From assembly GCA_009760855.2 (NCBI GenBank), contig WPIO01000003.1, positions 7,894,001 through 7,958,000 of the forward strand: a DNA stretch of 64,000 nucleotides, written 5' to 3'. The notes under the pieces are model-generated. The model had not been told where the DNA came from, did not search any database, and saw only the letters and a program-made list of their open reading frames with translations. Of the stretch, positions 36,153 to 46,164 are shown piece after piece. Each line of letters begins with the position of its first letter. The stretch's first letter is position 1. The position numbers and the translations under genes were made by a program. The DNA comes from Cristatella mucedo. Lineage: Eukaryota; Bryozoa; Phylactolaemata; Cristatellidae.

Positions 36153-36727
36153 TGATAGCTGTATTAAGCCTAATACAACCTAAGTAAGATGCAGTTACAC
36201 AATTGCACCTACACTGAATGCGTGAATGTGACTTCTCTACAGGCCTGCGGTCCACTGCCAACTAAGTGGGAAAACGCAATTAGAAAACAGAGAAATTAAG
36301 CAAAAACATGTACTCAACCTTATCGGCTTTTCAGGACTGAAGAAAGGGACATTTAGCCACCAAGTCCTCCTCTACCAGTGGTGTGCATAACTGCTCCAAC
36401 TAAATGAAAAGTGAATGAAAAGCAGACCTGATCGGCCGTACACAAAATGCAACATCCGTGTGAGTACTCCCACAGACAGGGTATACATTAGATAGTAAAT
36501 TAAAAGACCGATAACGTGACAAAAATCTTGTTAAGCCAAGACAAAGACATATTGTGTGCATTTTGACATCGCCTTCACAGCTCATGACAAAAAAAGACTC
36601 GTCAACGACAGGTAGGTACACATGAAGCCTTCTAAGCTTGCCGGTCCAGGCCAATAACTCAGATTGCAACAAAGTGCACGAAACTATTGAGAAGCAATAA
36701 TTGCTGTCTGCACACACGATTCCGAAC
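36153..36727 (-). other. Probable 3' UTR or flank of the telobox gene
   Basis: No coding signal. In transcript orientation I see no AATAAA or ATTAAA hexamer in the first 500 or so bases after the stop, so the polyadenylation site is unknown. Confidence 0.3.
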
Positions 36728-37035
36728 TTAGGTGCTATTAGATCTCAGTTGGTAGCTTGTTGATGCCAGCTCAGTATTCAAAGGACCAAGCTTTGCAGCC
36801 AATGCTCTCATTCGCACCCGATTGTCCATAATATTGCGCCATTTATCCTTAATCTGCACTGCCGTTTTGTCTAACAAGCCCAGCCGATGTTTGATGAGCA
36901 GCCACTTGCTACAGCCAAATTGCTGCACTCCCTTGTACAAGCGTTCTTCGTCGTTGGCCGACCAACGTTGCCGCTTCTTTGATGGGTATTTCAAACCACT
37001 GTTCCGTGCAGGAGGCCCTGAAGCTGCCATTGCAT
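36728..37035 (-). CDS. Last exon of telomeric repeat-binding factor-like gene (telobox Myb)
   Basis: Terminal coding exon. The acceptor is TTGTCTTCAG|ATGC at 37036 and the TAA stop is at 36730-36728. It encodes about 101 residues, of which about 17-68 form one Myb/SANT repeat: KKRQRWSANDEERLYKGVQQ, FGCSKWLLIKHRLGLL and TAVQIKDKWRNIMDN. The three tryptophans (RQRW, SKW, DKW) have Myb spacing. VQIKDKWRNIM matches the telobox signature (VDLKDKWRN) of the third helix, which reads TTAGGG-type telomeric DNA in TRF1/TRF2 and plant and yeast homologues. Placement at the C-terminus also fits TRF proteins, although about 30 residues follow the domain. The role (telomere binding in the nucleus) is inferred from the family. 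Phase 2 bases at the start complete the codon begun by the exon ending at 43087. Confidence 0.88.
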
Positions 37036-37245
37036 CTGAAGACAAATCACAGGCAATTAACTTCACAACTAACTCAGCAGTACTTCACAAAGACACGTAG
37101 ACAGGTTTGACACAGTAAGAAACACCAATCCATTTTCATATTTTGCAACATGGCTTAACAGCTCTTCAAGTAGTACTTACATAAATTATAATTAATTATA
37201 ACATACAAGTACACATGAGTGTAGAAGTATCCACAATCTTCTACA

Positions 37246-37274
37246 TAAATGAGGCTGTTAAATCAGCTAATATA
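37246..37274 (+). mobile_element. SINE S1 3' end fragment
   Basis: ATAAATGAGGCTGTTAAATC then AGCTAATA matches the last bases of S1. It abuts the TIR element that starts at 37280. Confidence 0.6.
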
Positions 37275-37279
37275 TATAA

Positions 37280-38411
37280 AGTGCTGGCCCGAAAAATCTA
37301 TGCACCATGAAGATCGACTTCTAATCTCAGATAATTCAGTTTTTTCATTAACTGCAGGCCAACAAAATTTCAACAGAGCATATGATTTGATGAGTTAGCA
37401 ATATTTGTAACAAATTGGACATGCTACCAACCTAGTTATCTTACCAGGTGAAAGATATGCGCAATGCCCTTGTTTTTCTAGTAACTGGGGCAATTTCTGG
37501 CTACCGATATAGTAACCTTTGTCGATAGATGTTATTTTCTAGTACCATCGGAGCACTGCGAAGTAAGATTAACTAATAATATCCGACTCTATAAAAATTT
37601 ATCTCACCAATCGTGTTGGGCATTTTCAGCAATCATCGAGAGCTTGAAAGATGCTAATTTGAGCATTCACAACCATAAATTTGATATGGTTCGATGCTAA
37701 AATTCGATGACTTGATGGAAAAAATCGAACAGCGTTTTCTGGTAAACAAGGAATTAGATAACTCTTTAAAATTGTCCTAGGTTTTAAATATCCCAGTTTG
37801 CTAAATGCATGTACTAAGTTACGCTACTGTCTCATAATTTCAGGGAATACATTATAACTCATGCAGGTCACCAAGGTTTTGGCATTTCATGTGTTTGCCA
37901 AGACTTCTAAAATCGTATTGTAGCGCTTTACGGCTCTTTTTTTCACCAGGAAGCTTAGCGAGCTGGTTTCTTGCTCAAACTGCACTACCAATTTCTTGCA
38001 TATTCTCAAACCAGATCTAGTCTGTGTATGTGCATGCAGAAAACAATAAGTCTTAAACTTTTAACTTTCCCCAAACTAGTTTGCTAAGATTCATTTTTCT
38101 AGAGAGGTAAATGACACATCATAAAAATCTTACTTCGCCGTCTTCTGAGTTCGCTGCCAAAAAACTATCCTTCGAAAACCGCAACTATTCCTGATCCACA
38201 TGAAACCGCCAAACAGGTAAATTGTGCATGTTTTTTACCACCTAGTAGTCCACCCGAGGTGGCAGCATGCATGACCTGGTTGGTATATTTATTGCTTTCC
38301 CATATTAATCTTACCCTTAGGTAGTATTTTTGGCCGTGATCTTGGTAAAACTCAGCAAAGTTTAAGATTTGTGTCAATTTTCATGATGCACAGGTTTTTC
38401 GGGCCAGCACT
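37280..38411. mobile_element. 1.13 kb DNA element with about 35-bp terminal inverted repeats
   Basis: Left end AGTGCTGGCCCGAAAAATCT; the right end, reversed, is AGTGCTGGCCCGAAAAACCT. The first 17 bases are identical and similarity continues for about 35 bases (TGCACCATGAA against TGCATCATGAA). Both ends lie in TA-containing sequence, as expected for Tc1/mariner TA target sites, and AGTGCTGG resembles Tc1-type termini. I see no transposase inside, only a 70-codon frame of unknown nature (38165-38377, minus). It is probably non-autonomous. It lies in the last intron of the telobox gene, beside a Tc1-like relic. Confidence 0.78.
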
Positions 38412-39667
38412 ATATCTATAGTTCATGAGGAATAGTAGTCATTCGACCCAGAAGCATTACATCCAAGTACAAAGAACGAATTCATCCAATTAACATAATT
38501 TCTTTCACAATAGTGTTTTCATAAACCAGCATGAACAACAGAAAAATAACGAAAGAAAGCATCTCTGACCTTTAAAATTCCTTTAAAAGTGGCGGATTTT
38601 CCCATTTTACAGCACCTTGAAAACAACTGCATCGTCCGTCTGTGGAAGTACTTGGACATGCACATGCTTTTTTCCTAGCCTTACACTATCGCCAACCGGT
38701 ATGCTCTCAAGACCATATTTGATGCCCTTTACTGAGGGCCAAATGTGGGCTTAGTGCTTAACATGATTTGGTAACATTGCAATCGCTATACAATGTCGAA
38801 CTGTTGTGACTTTGCTGAGATACAACTGACGAAGATCGCTACGGCCAGTGTCATCGATAATGCAAAGAGATCCAGTCGCCTAAACATCAATATACCAGCT
38901 CGGTCAGACTGACAAGGAATGAAGCTTTGGGCATGATTTCACCCCTGCGAAGGTTCATGCTCAAAGCCTTTAGGCTGCAACTGGGAAGCTAGTTGGTGGG
39001 GCTACGATTAGGTATCGACTAGGTGACCAAGGTATGCTTGCTCGGAATGCAAACAAGGATCTATCTCTGCTCGGCAAGCGTAAAGTGGCTCGTTGGGACT
39101 GGGCGAGGGCGAGAGTACACTGGACCAACGAGGACTTAAGCCAATGGAGTCCAACGGGGCTATGAGAGCGAATTCCCCATTGTTGGTAACTAGAATGTAT
39201 GCAGTACGTGCGTCGTTACTCCAATGAAGGTTTTAATGAGAATTGCCTTTGAATGGAACGAAATTTGGCAGCGAAGGGTCATTGCCGGCTGGTTTGGCCC
39301 AGTGATTACGGTGCTCGCCCCGACCGTTGTCAGGGTGAATGCATTTAATGGCAGGGGTCGTGGGCTCGAGCTCCATGACAAGTGTGAAGCGCCTGAATGG
39401 AGATTGAGTTCTCTTGGGGCGCTATAGAAATGAATTACATTTTATGGTCGGGGCTGCTTCTGTAGGGGATACCTAGCATCTTGACACAAGACGTTTATTT
39501 TGATCTACTACAGAACGTTGCATTACCAAAGAATTGCTTTGCTTAAGTTTGCAGAACGAGTGGCAACCGATAAGGCCATATGTTAGCGAATGCTTACTTT
39601 GCTCTTAGTTTGCCGGAGCTGCTCAGGTTACCGTTTTTGCGGTGGCGTAACTTGATAGTACTAAACA
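38412..39667 (+). mobile_element. Tc1-like transposase relic (copy a) with SINE inserted
   Basis: Plus-strand decayed copy of the element also seen at 45.0 and 53.1 kb. Shared blocks include CAGCACCTTGAAAACAACTG at 38611, ATGATTTCACCCCTGCGAAG near 38934 and GGCGAGGGCGAGAGTACACT at about 39103. After an S2 insertion (39283-39447), GGCTGCTTCTGTAGGGGATA continues the match. The last part (39550-39660) matches the C-terminal flank of copy b, with a deletion between. No open frame survives. Confidence 0.7.
39283..39447 (+). mobile_element. SINE S2 copy inside Tc1-like copy a
   Basis: Plus-strand S2: CCGGCTGGTTTGGCCCAGTG, GTGGGCTCGAGCTCCATG, AAGCGCCTGAATGGAGATTG, AGTTCTCTTGGGGCGCTATA, GAAATGAATTACATTTTA. 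One of the clearest full-length copies. Confidence 0.9.
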
Positions 39668-39757
39668 TTAATGTAATGTAATGTATCTCCGTCTGTAACT
39701 CCACAAAGCCATAAATACTAAGTGGGTGTTACGCAGGAGAGTTTTTTAGTCGCTTTC
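39668..39757 (-). mobile_element. LINE C 3' end only
   Basis: Minus-strand: TAATGTAATGTAATGTATCT, CCGTCTGTAACTCCACAAAG and GTGGGTGTTACGCAGGAGAG. Only the last ~90 bases of LINE C inserted, showing its ACATT-repeat terminus. Confidence 0.85.
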
Positions 39758-39759
39758 GA

Positions 39760-40585
39760 CTACCGGGCTTCATAAGATCGTGATAAAAACGAGAAGTAAT
39801 AAAACATCAGCAGGATAGTAAAATTGTTATTTTTTGCTTTTGGATGCCCTAGAGGGTAAGACGCAAAATAGCTGCTGTCTACATAACTTCTCTAGGAAGA
39901 ATATCGCGTCTTTGCCTTCCGGGGATCTGAGCGAGGGGCTTCAGAGCTTTTACCAGCGCCCAACCTAATGTAAGGACTAGCGGCTCAGTAGCTTGAGGAT
40001 AAAACCAGCTCCGCTAGAGTAAGATACGACCTGAACATGGGCAAATAAGGCAATACGCCAATACCGAAAGCGTCGTCTACCTTGGCTCAGCCAACATATG
40101 CATATCCTGTAGCCTCCGAACGCCCGGGGTTCAATTCGAAAAGAGCCTTCCACTAGATGACCACACCGGCTCGACAGTCAAGTTGGCCTACTTTCAGTTG
40201 AGTGGCATTTAGCTAAAAATTTGAGCAAGCTTACACGAGCTTTACCTGCAACACATTCGGGCTCGGCTAGACAAGGCTAGACCGCGACTAAATTAATCAG
40301 CAATAAATTAATAAATCAATAATAGATACATTAATCTGTGATGTCGAGTTTAGGCTTTTCCAACTCTAGGTTCCTGCACGCGAAGCAAGCAGCACGATAG
40401 TTCGAGCAGCTCGAGCAAACCTAGGGTTAGGCTGCTTGTCACACCGTGACACGTGACAACTGCCACATTGCCCGACCCTTGCCCGACCAGAGCTGGCATG
40501 CCATGCGAACGCAGCGCATGGCGTGCCAAGTCCTCTTTATTCAGCAGCATTCACTAGTTCATCCCTTCTCTCGCTATGCCGGCTG
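39760..40585. other. Intronic, no feature seen
   Basis: Inside the large intron between the two last exons of the telobox gene. No element recognised. Confidence 0.4.
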
Positions 40586-40589
40586 ATTT

Positions 40590-40850
40590 ATTATCTGAAT
40601 TACTCGCTCTCGGGCTTCTACTCACACCACCTAATTGCTCTCCTGGTCGTCTAGCTGTGCCTCAATAATCGACCTCGAGTCTGTTGGAGAATATGCCTTC
40701 AGCTGCTGTTCGCCCAAAGCTTGGAACTCACTGCCGATTGACAGCATTGGCATCCCTTCACTTGAAGACACTCAAAAAAAGAAGCCAAAAACCCACCCGG
40801 TCCTCTCAGCATATGCTTTGTACACATGAGTCGTCCTCCTGTGTGGCAAC
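40590..40850 (+). mobile_element. LINE relic, C-terminal end
   Basis: Plus-strand frame (40635-40829) reads SVGEYAFSCCSPKAWNSLP, the C-terminal block of CR1/L2-type LINEs, then SLEDTQKKKPKTHP matching the TFKRNLKTHL-type end. Closest in style to LINE A/B but from another subfamily. Confidence 0.75.
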
Positions 40851-40854
40851 AATT

Positions 40855-41300
40855 AATATTATTACCACTAGGTCAGTTGATAAGCTTCCTTTTCAGCTTA
40901 TGAGAAGCACTACTAATGCTATTTTCATGCACCTGGTCTTTTATTAACATTTCACAAAAATTGGAGAAAGCTGGAAAAAATAAGAAAACATCCTAATGCA
41001 CATAGTGTCCATTAGCTCTGGACGTCTGCACACAGAATGCTCACTTCAACAGCTCACCTATCCAGACACGACAGATGACGGTGCTGCCACAAACATCTTA
41101 TAAGTAGTTTTTGCTGCTATTCACGATTTCAGATTTCAAATGCAGGTACTAGGGGGGCACAGTACTGCTCCATAACCTTCTCTTCTTACATATGGGTGCA
41201 CACTAATAGTACGAACTCTTACTACAATAAAACTAGTTGAATATTAAGCCCCCCCAATCCTAGTTATCCCAAATCGCACCCTTTAAAGTCGGAACATCCA
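40855..41300. other. Intronic, no feature seen
   Basis: AT-rich intron sequence. Confidence 0.4.
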
Positions 41301-41302
41301 TT

Positions 41303-41465
41303 CAGCATAGAGCCCTAAGAGAAATGAATCTCTATCCAGGTGCTCCACACGTGCCACAGGGCTCCAGCCCACGACCTCGGTCGTAAAGGTGAGCACATTG
41401 ACCTCGGTCGTTAAAGGTGACCATATTGACCTCGGTCGTTAAAGGTGAGCATGGGATTCACCCAC
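41303..41465 (-). mobile_element. SINE S2 copy with internal triplication
   Basis: Minus-strand S2 tail (AGCCCTAAGAGAAATGAATC), B-box region (GGGCTCCAGCCCACGACC), then GACCTCGGTCG(T)TAAAGGTGA three times, spaced about 31 bases (near 41378, 41399 and 41430). Confidence 0.8.
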
Positions 41466-41469
41466 AGGA

Positions 41470-42840
41470 TTCACTTACTTGATTTACCTACAGGAGCTGG
41501 CGTTCATCGTCCTGGGCTCCAAAAACAAAGTGAGCCCATTCTATCTAGCATTTTGGCTGAGAAGGCACACACACACAGCATGCCCGAGCCTCCGAAGGGA
41601 GCCCTTTAGCAACGTCCCCTTACCGGACCAAAACCGTCGGTCTTCACCAGCACGTTCTTGTTCGGAGGTTGACTTAATGCTTGGCCCGATGAAATAAGAA
41701 GTAGCCTATACAAGGGTCGTATGATTAAAGGCTATGCTCGGGTCTACTTCTGGCTTGGATAGGTTAAACAATAGCTGATAGGTTCGAGTCAGAAGTTATT
41801 GAATTGGGAAAGCATACATGATGCAGAGCCAAGTAAATTCTATGCCAGCTTTGCTGTGCTAAAGGGGGAATAGCGGGAGCTAGCATCCTCCAGCACATTT
41901 TTTTAACAGTGACAATGCAAGAATAAGACCATTTGTTTACCTGTTCACTTACTACTCCCCCTGAAGCATGCAATAGAAAGCCCGTCATCAGACACCACGA
42001 AGACTCCAGTAAATAGCAAGAATCTCAAGCAGAGACGGTTCAGCACGACCAGTAGGAGAAACAAAAAAACGTTTGTGCTGCAAGAATGCAAGATGCCCGT
42101 GTATGGAAGTGCTACAGCACAAGTTTTTGCGAGAGTTTGCCAGGGACTGCAAGTTCTAAGTTGACGACGTGAAGCCCTTTTTTCTGACCTTATGTTGCAA
42201 GCAGTAGTAGCACGTTGCATAGGAGAAACAAACAGGAATCTGCTAACAAATCCAGTCTGCTAAAAGTCTTTCTGCTTTGAAAGGTTGCCTCCGGCGTTCG
42301 TGGCCACTTATGCTTCCACACACTCATTGCAGTAGGGTACGGTGCTCTACGCCACAGAGTCTCTCTCGGAGGAGACACGTGGCGGCATGGTTCATTTTCC
42401 TATTTCACGGTGTGACGCGACTCTCAGCAGCTTGCCCGTGTCTATACTATATAATCCGTTTACTGGTACTGCGTACGTCCCACGAGGTTTTAATACTTTT
42501 GCGCCGAGTTATAGGGCCCGTGTTGCGTATATGCATTCTTACATATGCTGCTTCATTGCTAGCTCACCGGAATAAGTGCACAGCCTTAGTGTAATCATAT
42601 GCCAAGTTCACAGCACTCCCATTACTAATGTTTGATGGTGGCAAATGTAATTTGCTACTCTGAGCTGTTTCTGCATGCGGCTTACAGCAACTGGCATAAA
42701 CCAATGAAAGCAGCCATGACAAACGAATGCAAGAGGGGGCAAGATTAGCATGGTAAGGCAGCAGTAGACACAAAACGAGCCGTGAACATTCTTGGCCGGA
42801 CATGGTTTGCCAGTGAATAGATGCACATTCGTTCACGATA
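41470..42840. other. Intronic, no feature seen
   Basis: Short frames up to 105 codons without domains. Confidence 0.4.
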
Positions 42841-43004
<164 letters not shown>

Positions 43005-43086
43005 AGGCAAAAAACAGTAACAACCAGCTGCCACAGAATTAAACCACGTGCTATTTAATCAATGCAAAGTGTTGTGCATGACTCAC

Positions 43087-43292
43087 TGCGTTTCAAACGT
43101 TTGCTAGGTCCACTGCCACTGGCACCGTCGGTGTCGGCTGCAAATGAAACGGCTCGCCGGTGTGTGCTGGAGCTGCCATCCGGCTCCCTGCCATAACGCC
43201 GGTGGAGCCGAGCTTGCCATGCAGGGGAGACTCGCTCTGAATCGCTTTGCTCACTGCTGCTTCTGTCGATCGGCTGCTCCATAGAGCGATTC
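43087..43292 (-). CDS. Telobox gene, penultimate exon (linker and basic signal)
   Basis: Exon of 206 bases with acceptor GCTCTCATCTCAG|G at 43293 and donor CGCA|GTGAGT at 43086. It encodes about 68 residues rich in Ser, Arg and Gly, including EQPIDRSSSEQSDSERVSPA and WQARLHRRYGREP, and ends GPSKRLKR. It enters in phase 2 and leaves in phase 1, fitting both neighbouring exons. The low-complexity linker and KRLKR, a plausible monopartite nuclear localisation signal just before the Myb exon, agree with the layout of TRF-type proteins. No domain is recognised in the linker. The intron to the last exon is about 6.05 kb. Confidence 0.75.
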
Positions 43293-43364
43293 CTGAGATG
43301 AGAGCAAGCACGGGCTAGCGATTGATTCCAACTTTGCGCAGAGCTGGCCTTCTCGAAACAAAAG

Positions 43365-43512
43365 GCCCATGTGATTCGTCCTTTGTGGGCTTATGCTTGC
43401 TGACACTGTGCATGCTGCCACTAACCATATTTGCATGCTGACCCTGTGCATGTCACCTGTAACCATGCTATGCTTTTTGTCATTGAGCATGCTATCAATA
43501 ACCATTCACTCA
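43365..43512 (+). mobile_element. LINE B 3' UTR, left part (interrupted)
   Basis: Plus-strand: GTGATTCGTCCTTTGTGGGC, TTATGCTTGCTGACACTGTG, CATGCTGCCACTAACCATAT. It is cut at about 43512 by SINE S1. A probable continuation with the hairpin tail is at 44365-44440. Confidence 0.75.
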
Positions 43513-43516
43513 TAAA

Positions 43517-44240
43517 AAAATACCAGCTGATTTAACAGCCTCTTTTGTATAGCAGCAAAAGAGCCCTTGAGGCTATCACCACCGCATGCGATGGCAATAA
43601 AGAATTGCCCACAGCAGGATTCGAACCCGCGACCTCGGGACCGGGGTCGTGAAAATGTAATGAAATGTATCTCCGTCTGTAACTCCACAAAGTCATAAAG
43701 ACCGTGTGGGTGTTACGCAGGAGAGTTTTGTTCAGAGCACTCACAGCCTAAGCGGCTTTCGGTACGCATTCGGTATCCAACAGACTTCGTCTCACGCAAC
43801 AAAGAGTAAGTGGGAAGCATAGCAGAGTCAGGAGAGCAGTTGAGGTAGTGAGTAGCATAGAAGTAGCAGTTCAGGACCGCTGAAAAAGATGTGCCATAGT
43901 CGGCAGTTGGAGAGTAGATGTCGTTGCGCAAGAATTGTGGAGGCGAGTTCCACAGTCTAGGACCTGCAGAGCTAAAGCTTCTGTCGCCAACTGTCTTTAA
44001 GCGGAGGAATGGGACAGTTCATTTATTGTCCACACAGGACCTGAGGGCGCGAACAGGCCGAAACTGATGCAGCAGTTCAGCTAGATATGAAGGAGCCAAG
44101 CCGTGGCAGGCCTTGTGGGTCAGCATAAGAACTTTGCTCTGTATCCTTTGCTGAACCGGCAACCATCCTAGCTCTTCCAGCAAAGGTGACACGTGCTCAA
44201 ACCAAAAGCAACCGCCTTACCTAGTGTGCCATCACGGTAC
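43517..44240 (-). mobile_element. SINE S1 copy split by a LINE C insertion
   Basis: Minus-strand S1 in two parts: 43517-43656 (ACCAGCTGATTTAACAGCCT ... GGGACCGGGGTCGTGAAAA) and 44207-44240 (AAAAGCAACCGCCTTACCTA ... GTGCCATCACGG). The parts join exactly as in uninterrupted copies. Confidence 0.87.
43657..44206 (-). mobile_element. LINE C copy 3, inserted in SINE S1
   Basis: Minus-strand, 5'-truncated LINE C of about 550 bases. The 3' terminus (TGTAATGAAATGTATCTCCG on the plus strand) lies directly on SINE sequence. It keeps the C-terminal coding block (NDIYSPTADYGTSFSAVL), with stops elsewhere. AAAA on both sides may be the target duplication. Confidence 0.87.
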
Positions 44241-44364
44241 ACCGACATGTGCGATTTGAACATGTATGTCAGATGCTTTAGGATGATCTTTGAGAAACAA
44301 GTTCTAGGAGGAACAAAGAGGCGACATTCTTTATCATAGTGGGCCATTACGTCTCATGTTTCCT

Positions 44365-44440
44365 TTACAGCAAATTTAAATTGCAAATTTAAAGTGCCTG
44401 AAAAGAGATTACGTTCTCTGAGGGCACCATAACAAATGTA
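44365..44440 (+). mobile_element. LINE B 3' tail
   Basis: CCTTTACAGCAAATTTAAA, AAAGTGCCTGAAAAGAGATT, ACGTTCTCTGAGGGCACCAT. Probably the end of the LINE B whose UTR starts at 43365, before the SINE and LINE C entered. Confidence 0.65.
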
Positions 44441-44699
44441 TTCTTATAAAACCTGTTTTATTGCCAATTTAAGAATCTTTCTCGGCCTCTATCCAATTCA
44501 ACTATTTGGGACGATCGGTAAAAAGGCCAACGGAAGCACGGCGGACAAACTATGTGACCGACTTGCTGACAAAAATCGGCAGCTCCCTCTCGGGAGTGTC
44601 TGGTCAATGCACCTCCGCCTGCAAATAATCACGTACTCTTTTCCGCAGGCAGCAGAAAGCTCGAATTTTAACCCAAAACTGTGTTATTAATACGTCGTT

Positions 44700-44960
44700 T
44701 GTACAGCACCATAAGAGAATTTAATCTGATAATTTAAATCAATAAAATTAATTATAAATTATATATAATATAATATAATAATATATAATACAATATATAA
44801 AAACTATACATAATATATAATATAATATAATATTTATATTACTATATTTAATATATAAATTATAATTTAAATTTTTTATCCAGACGCTTTAAAACTCGCT
44901 GCAAGAGAATACGCAACCGACGGTAAACGACACGTACGGTATCAAGCATGCAAACTAGTA
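44700..44960 (-). mobile_element. LINE A 3' end split by AT-rich insert
   Basis: Plus-strand GTACAGCACCATAAGAGAAT then TTAATCT is the reversed tail. After an insert of about 148 bases of TATAATATAA-type sequence (44728-44875), ATCCAGACGCTTTAAAACTC continues it. Confidence 0.65.
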
Positions 44961-45029
44961 TTATGCTTGGGCCCCCCCCCATGCTAAAGCCAACCTGAAG
45001 GCCACCGATTAGTAAGACTGACTGGTAAT

Positions 45030-46160
45030 ATGTACTTGCAGCTTTCTCCATTATACAGCATATTGGAAATGACTGCACTGCCAATTAGTTGAGGTACTTA
45101 GACATGCGCGGTTGTGAGAAAACAATAATGCATCGGCTGAGCTCGGTTCCTAACCCCAGGCTATCGCCAGTCGGTATGCCTAAGACCGCCTAGTTGACTG
45201 CCTTTATAAAGGGCCAAATGTGGGGTTTGCACCAAACGGGACTCAGCAACGTTGTAACCGCTATAAAATTGCAAATTGGAAAAACTCGGGTGAGGTACAA
45301 TCTGAAGATGGTTACGACCGGTATCCTTGATAAACCAAAGCGACCTGACCACCGGCATGACGCTACACCCGCAAGGACAGACTGATAAAAAGTGAAACTT
45401 TAGGCACGACTTCACCCCTGCGAGGATGCATGCTCGAAACCTGCAGGCTAGTTGGTCGGAATACTATTAGGTGCCGACTAAATGAACAAGAAATGTTTGC
45501 TCAGAACAAAATTTAGAACACATTTCTGTCCGTCAGGCGAGAAGTGGCCCATTTCCAGTTCGCTAGGGCGAGAGCACATAGAACACACGAAGACTGGAGC
45601 AAAATCGAGTGGAGCGATGAGTAAATTTTTGGCAATTGTACGTGTATTCAGTAAGTGCACAGTTGCTGGAATGATAACTGCCATCAGCACACGGTGAAAT
45701 TCGGTGGCGATTGGGGTCATCGTCTGGGGTTGCTGCTTCTGCAGAGGATACCTGGCATTGTGACACAAGAGGTCACCAGAGAGTCGCCAGAAGGTTTCAA
45801 CACCCAATCCAATGAGCCTTATGGATATATTTTCTTTTCCAACAGAGCTGTGAGTCTAAGCGTTCGGCTAAGCAGATTCAATATTTTTTCTGCATCACTG
45901 TTGAATTTGGTATAGGTCCATTAGGCTAACAGAGTGGCCTAATCAATCTTCAGACCTGAACCTCACTGAGTGTCTTTGGGGTAAAGTGGATAAAAGAAGG
46001 CTTATGGCTCAAGTGAGTCTCATAATATCTAAAGGCTCAGTTTTCTGACGTTTACATTATGTTTGGAGAACGATAAGACCGGATATTTATGAGTTTGCTT
46101 AGTTTGCTTTATTCCCGAGCAGCTCTGACAGGTTATTGCTTAACGTGATAATGTAACTTC
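45030..46160 (+). mobile_element. Tc1-like transposase relic (copy b)
   Basis: Plus-strand Tc1/mariner superfamily pseudogene. The 45194-45385 frame has TRVRYNLKMVTTGILDKPKR, matching the second HTH of Tc1 transposases (TVRYTLKKFxETGSVxDKPR). At 45572-45625 another frame reads RAHRTHEDWSKIEWSDE, the block around the first catalytic Asp (WSDE). Near 45695-45740 GGVIVWGCCF-like text can be pieced together. At 45932-45997 EWPNQSSDLNLTECLWGKVD matches [20 protein letters not shown], ahead of the last acidic residue. It is broken by stops and frameshifts. It lies in the intron between exons at 43292 and 49438. Confidence 0.82.
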
Positions 46161-46164
46161 AAAG

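Noticed and set aside
41378-41450. CRISPR-like direct repeats with spacers
   Set aside because: Three repeats only, inside a eukaryotic SINE; this is tandem duplication.
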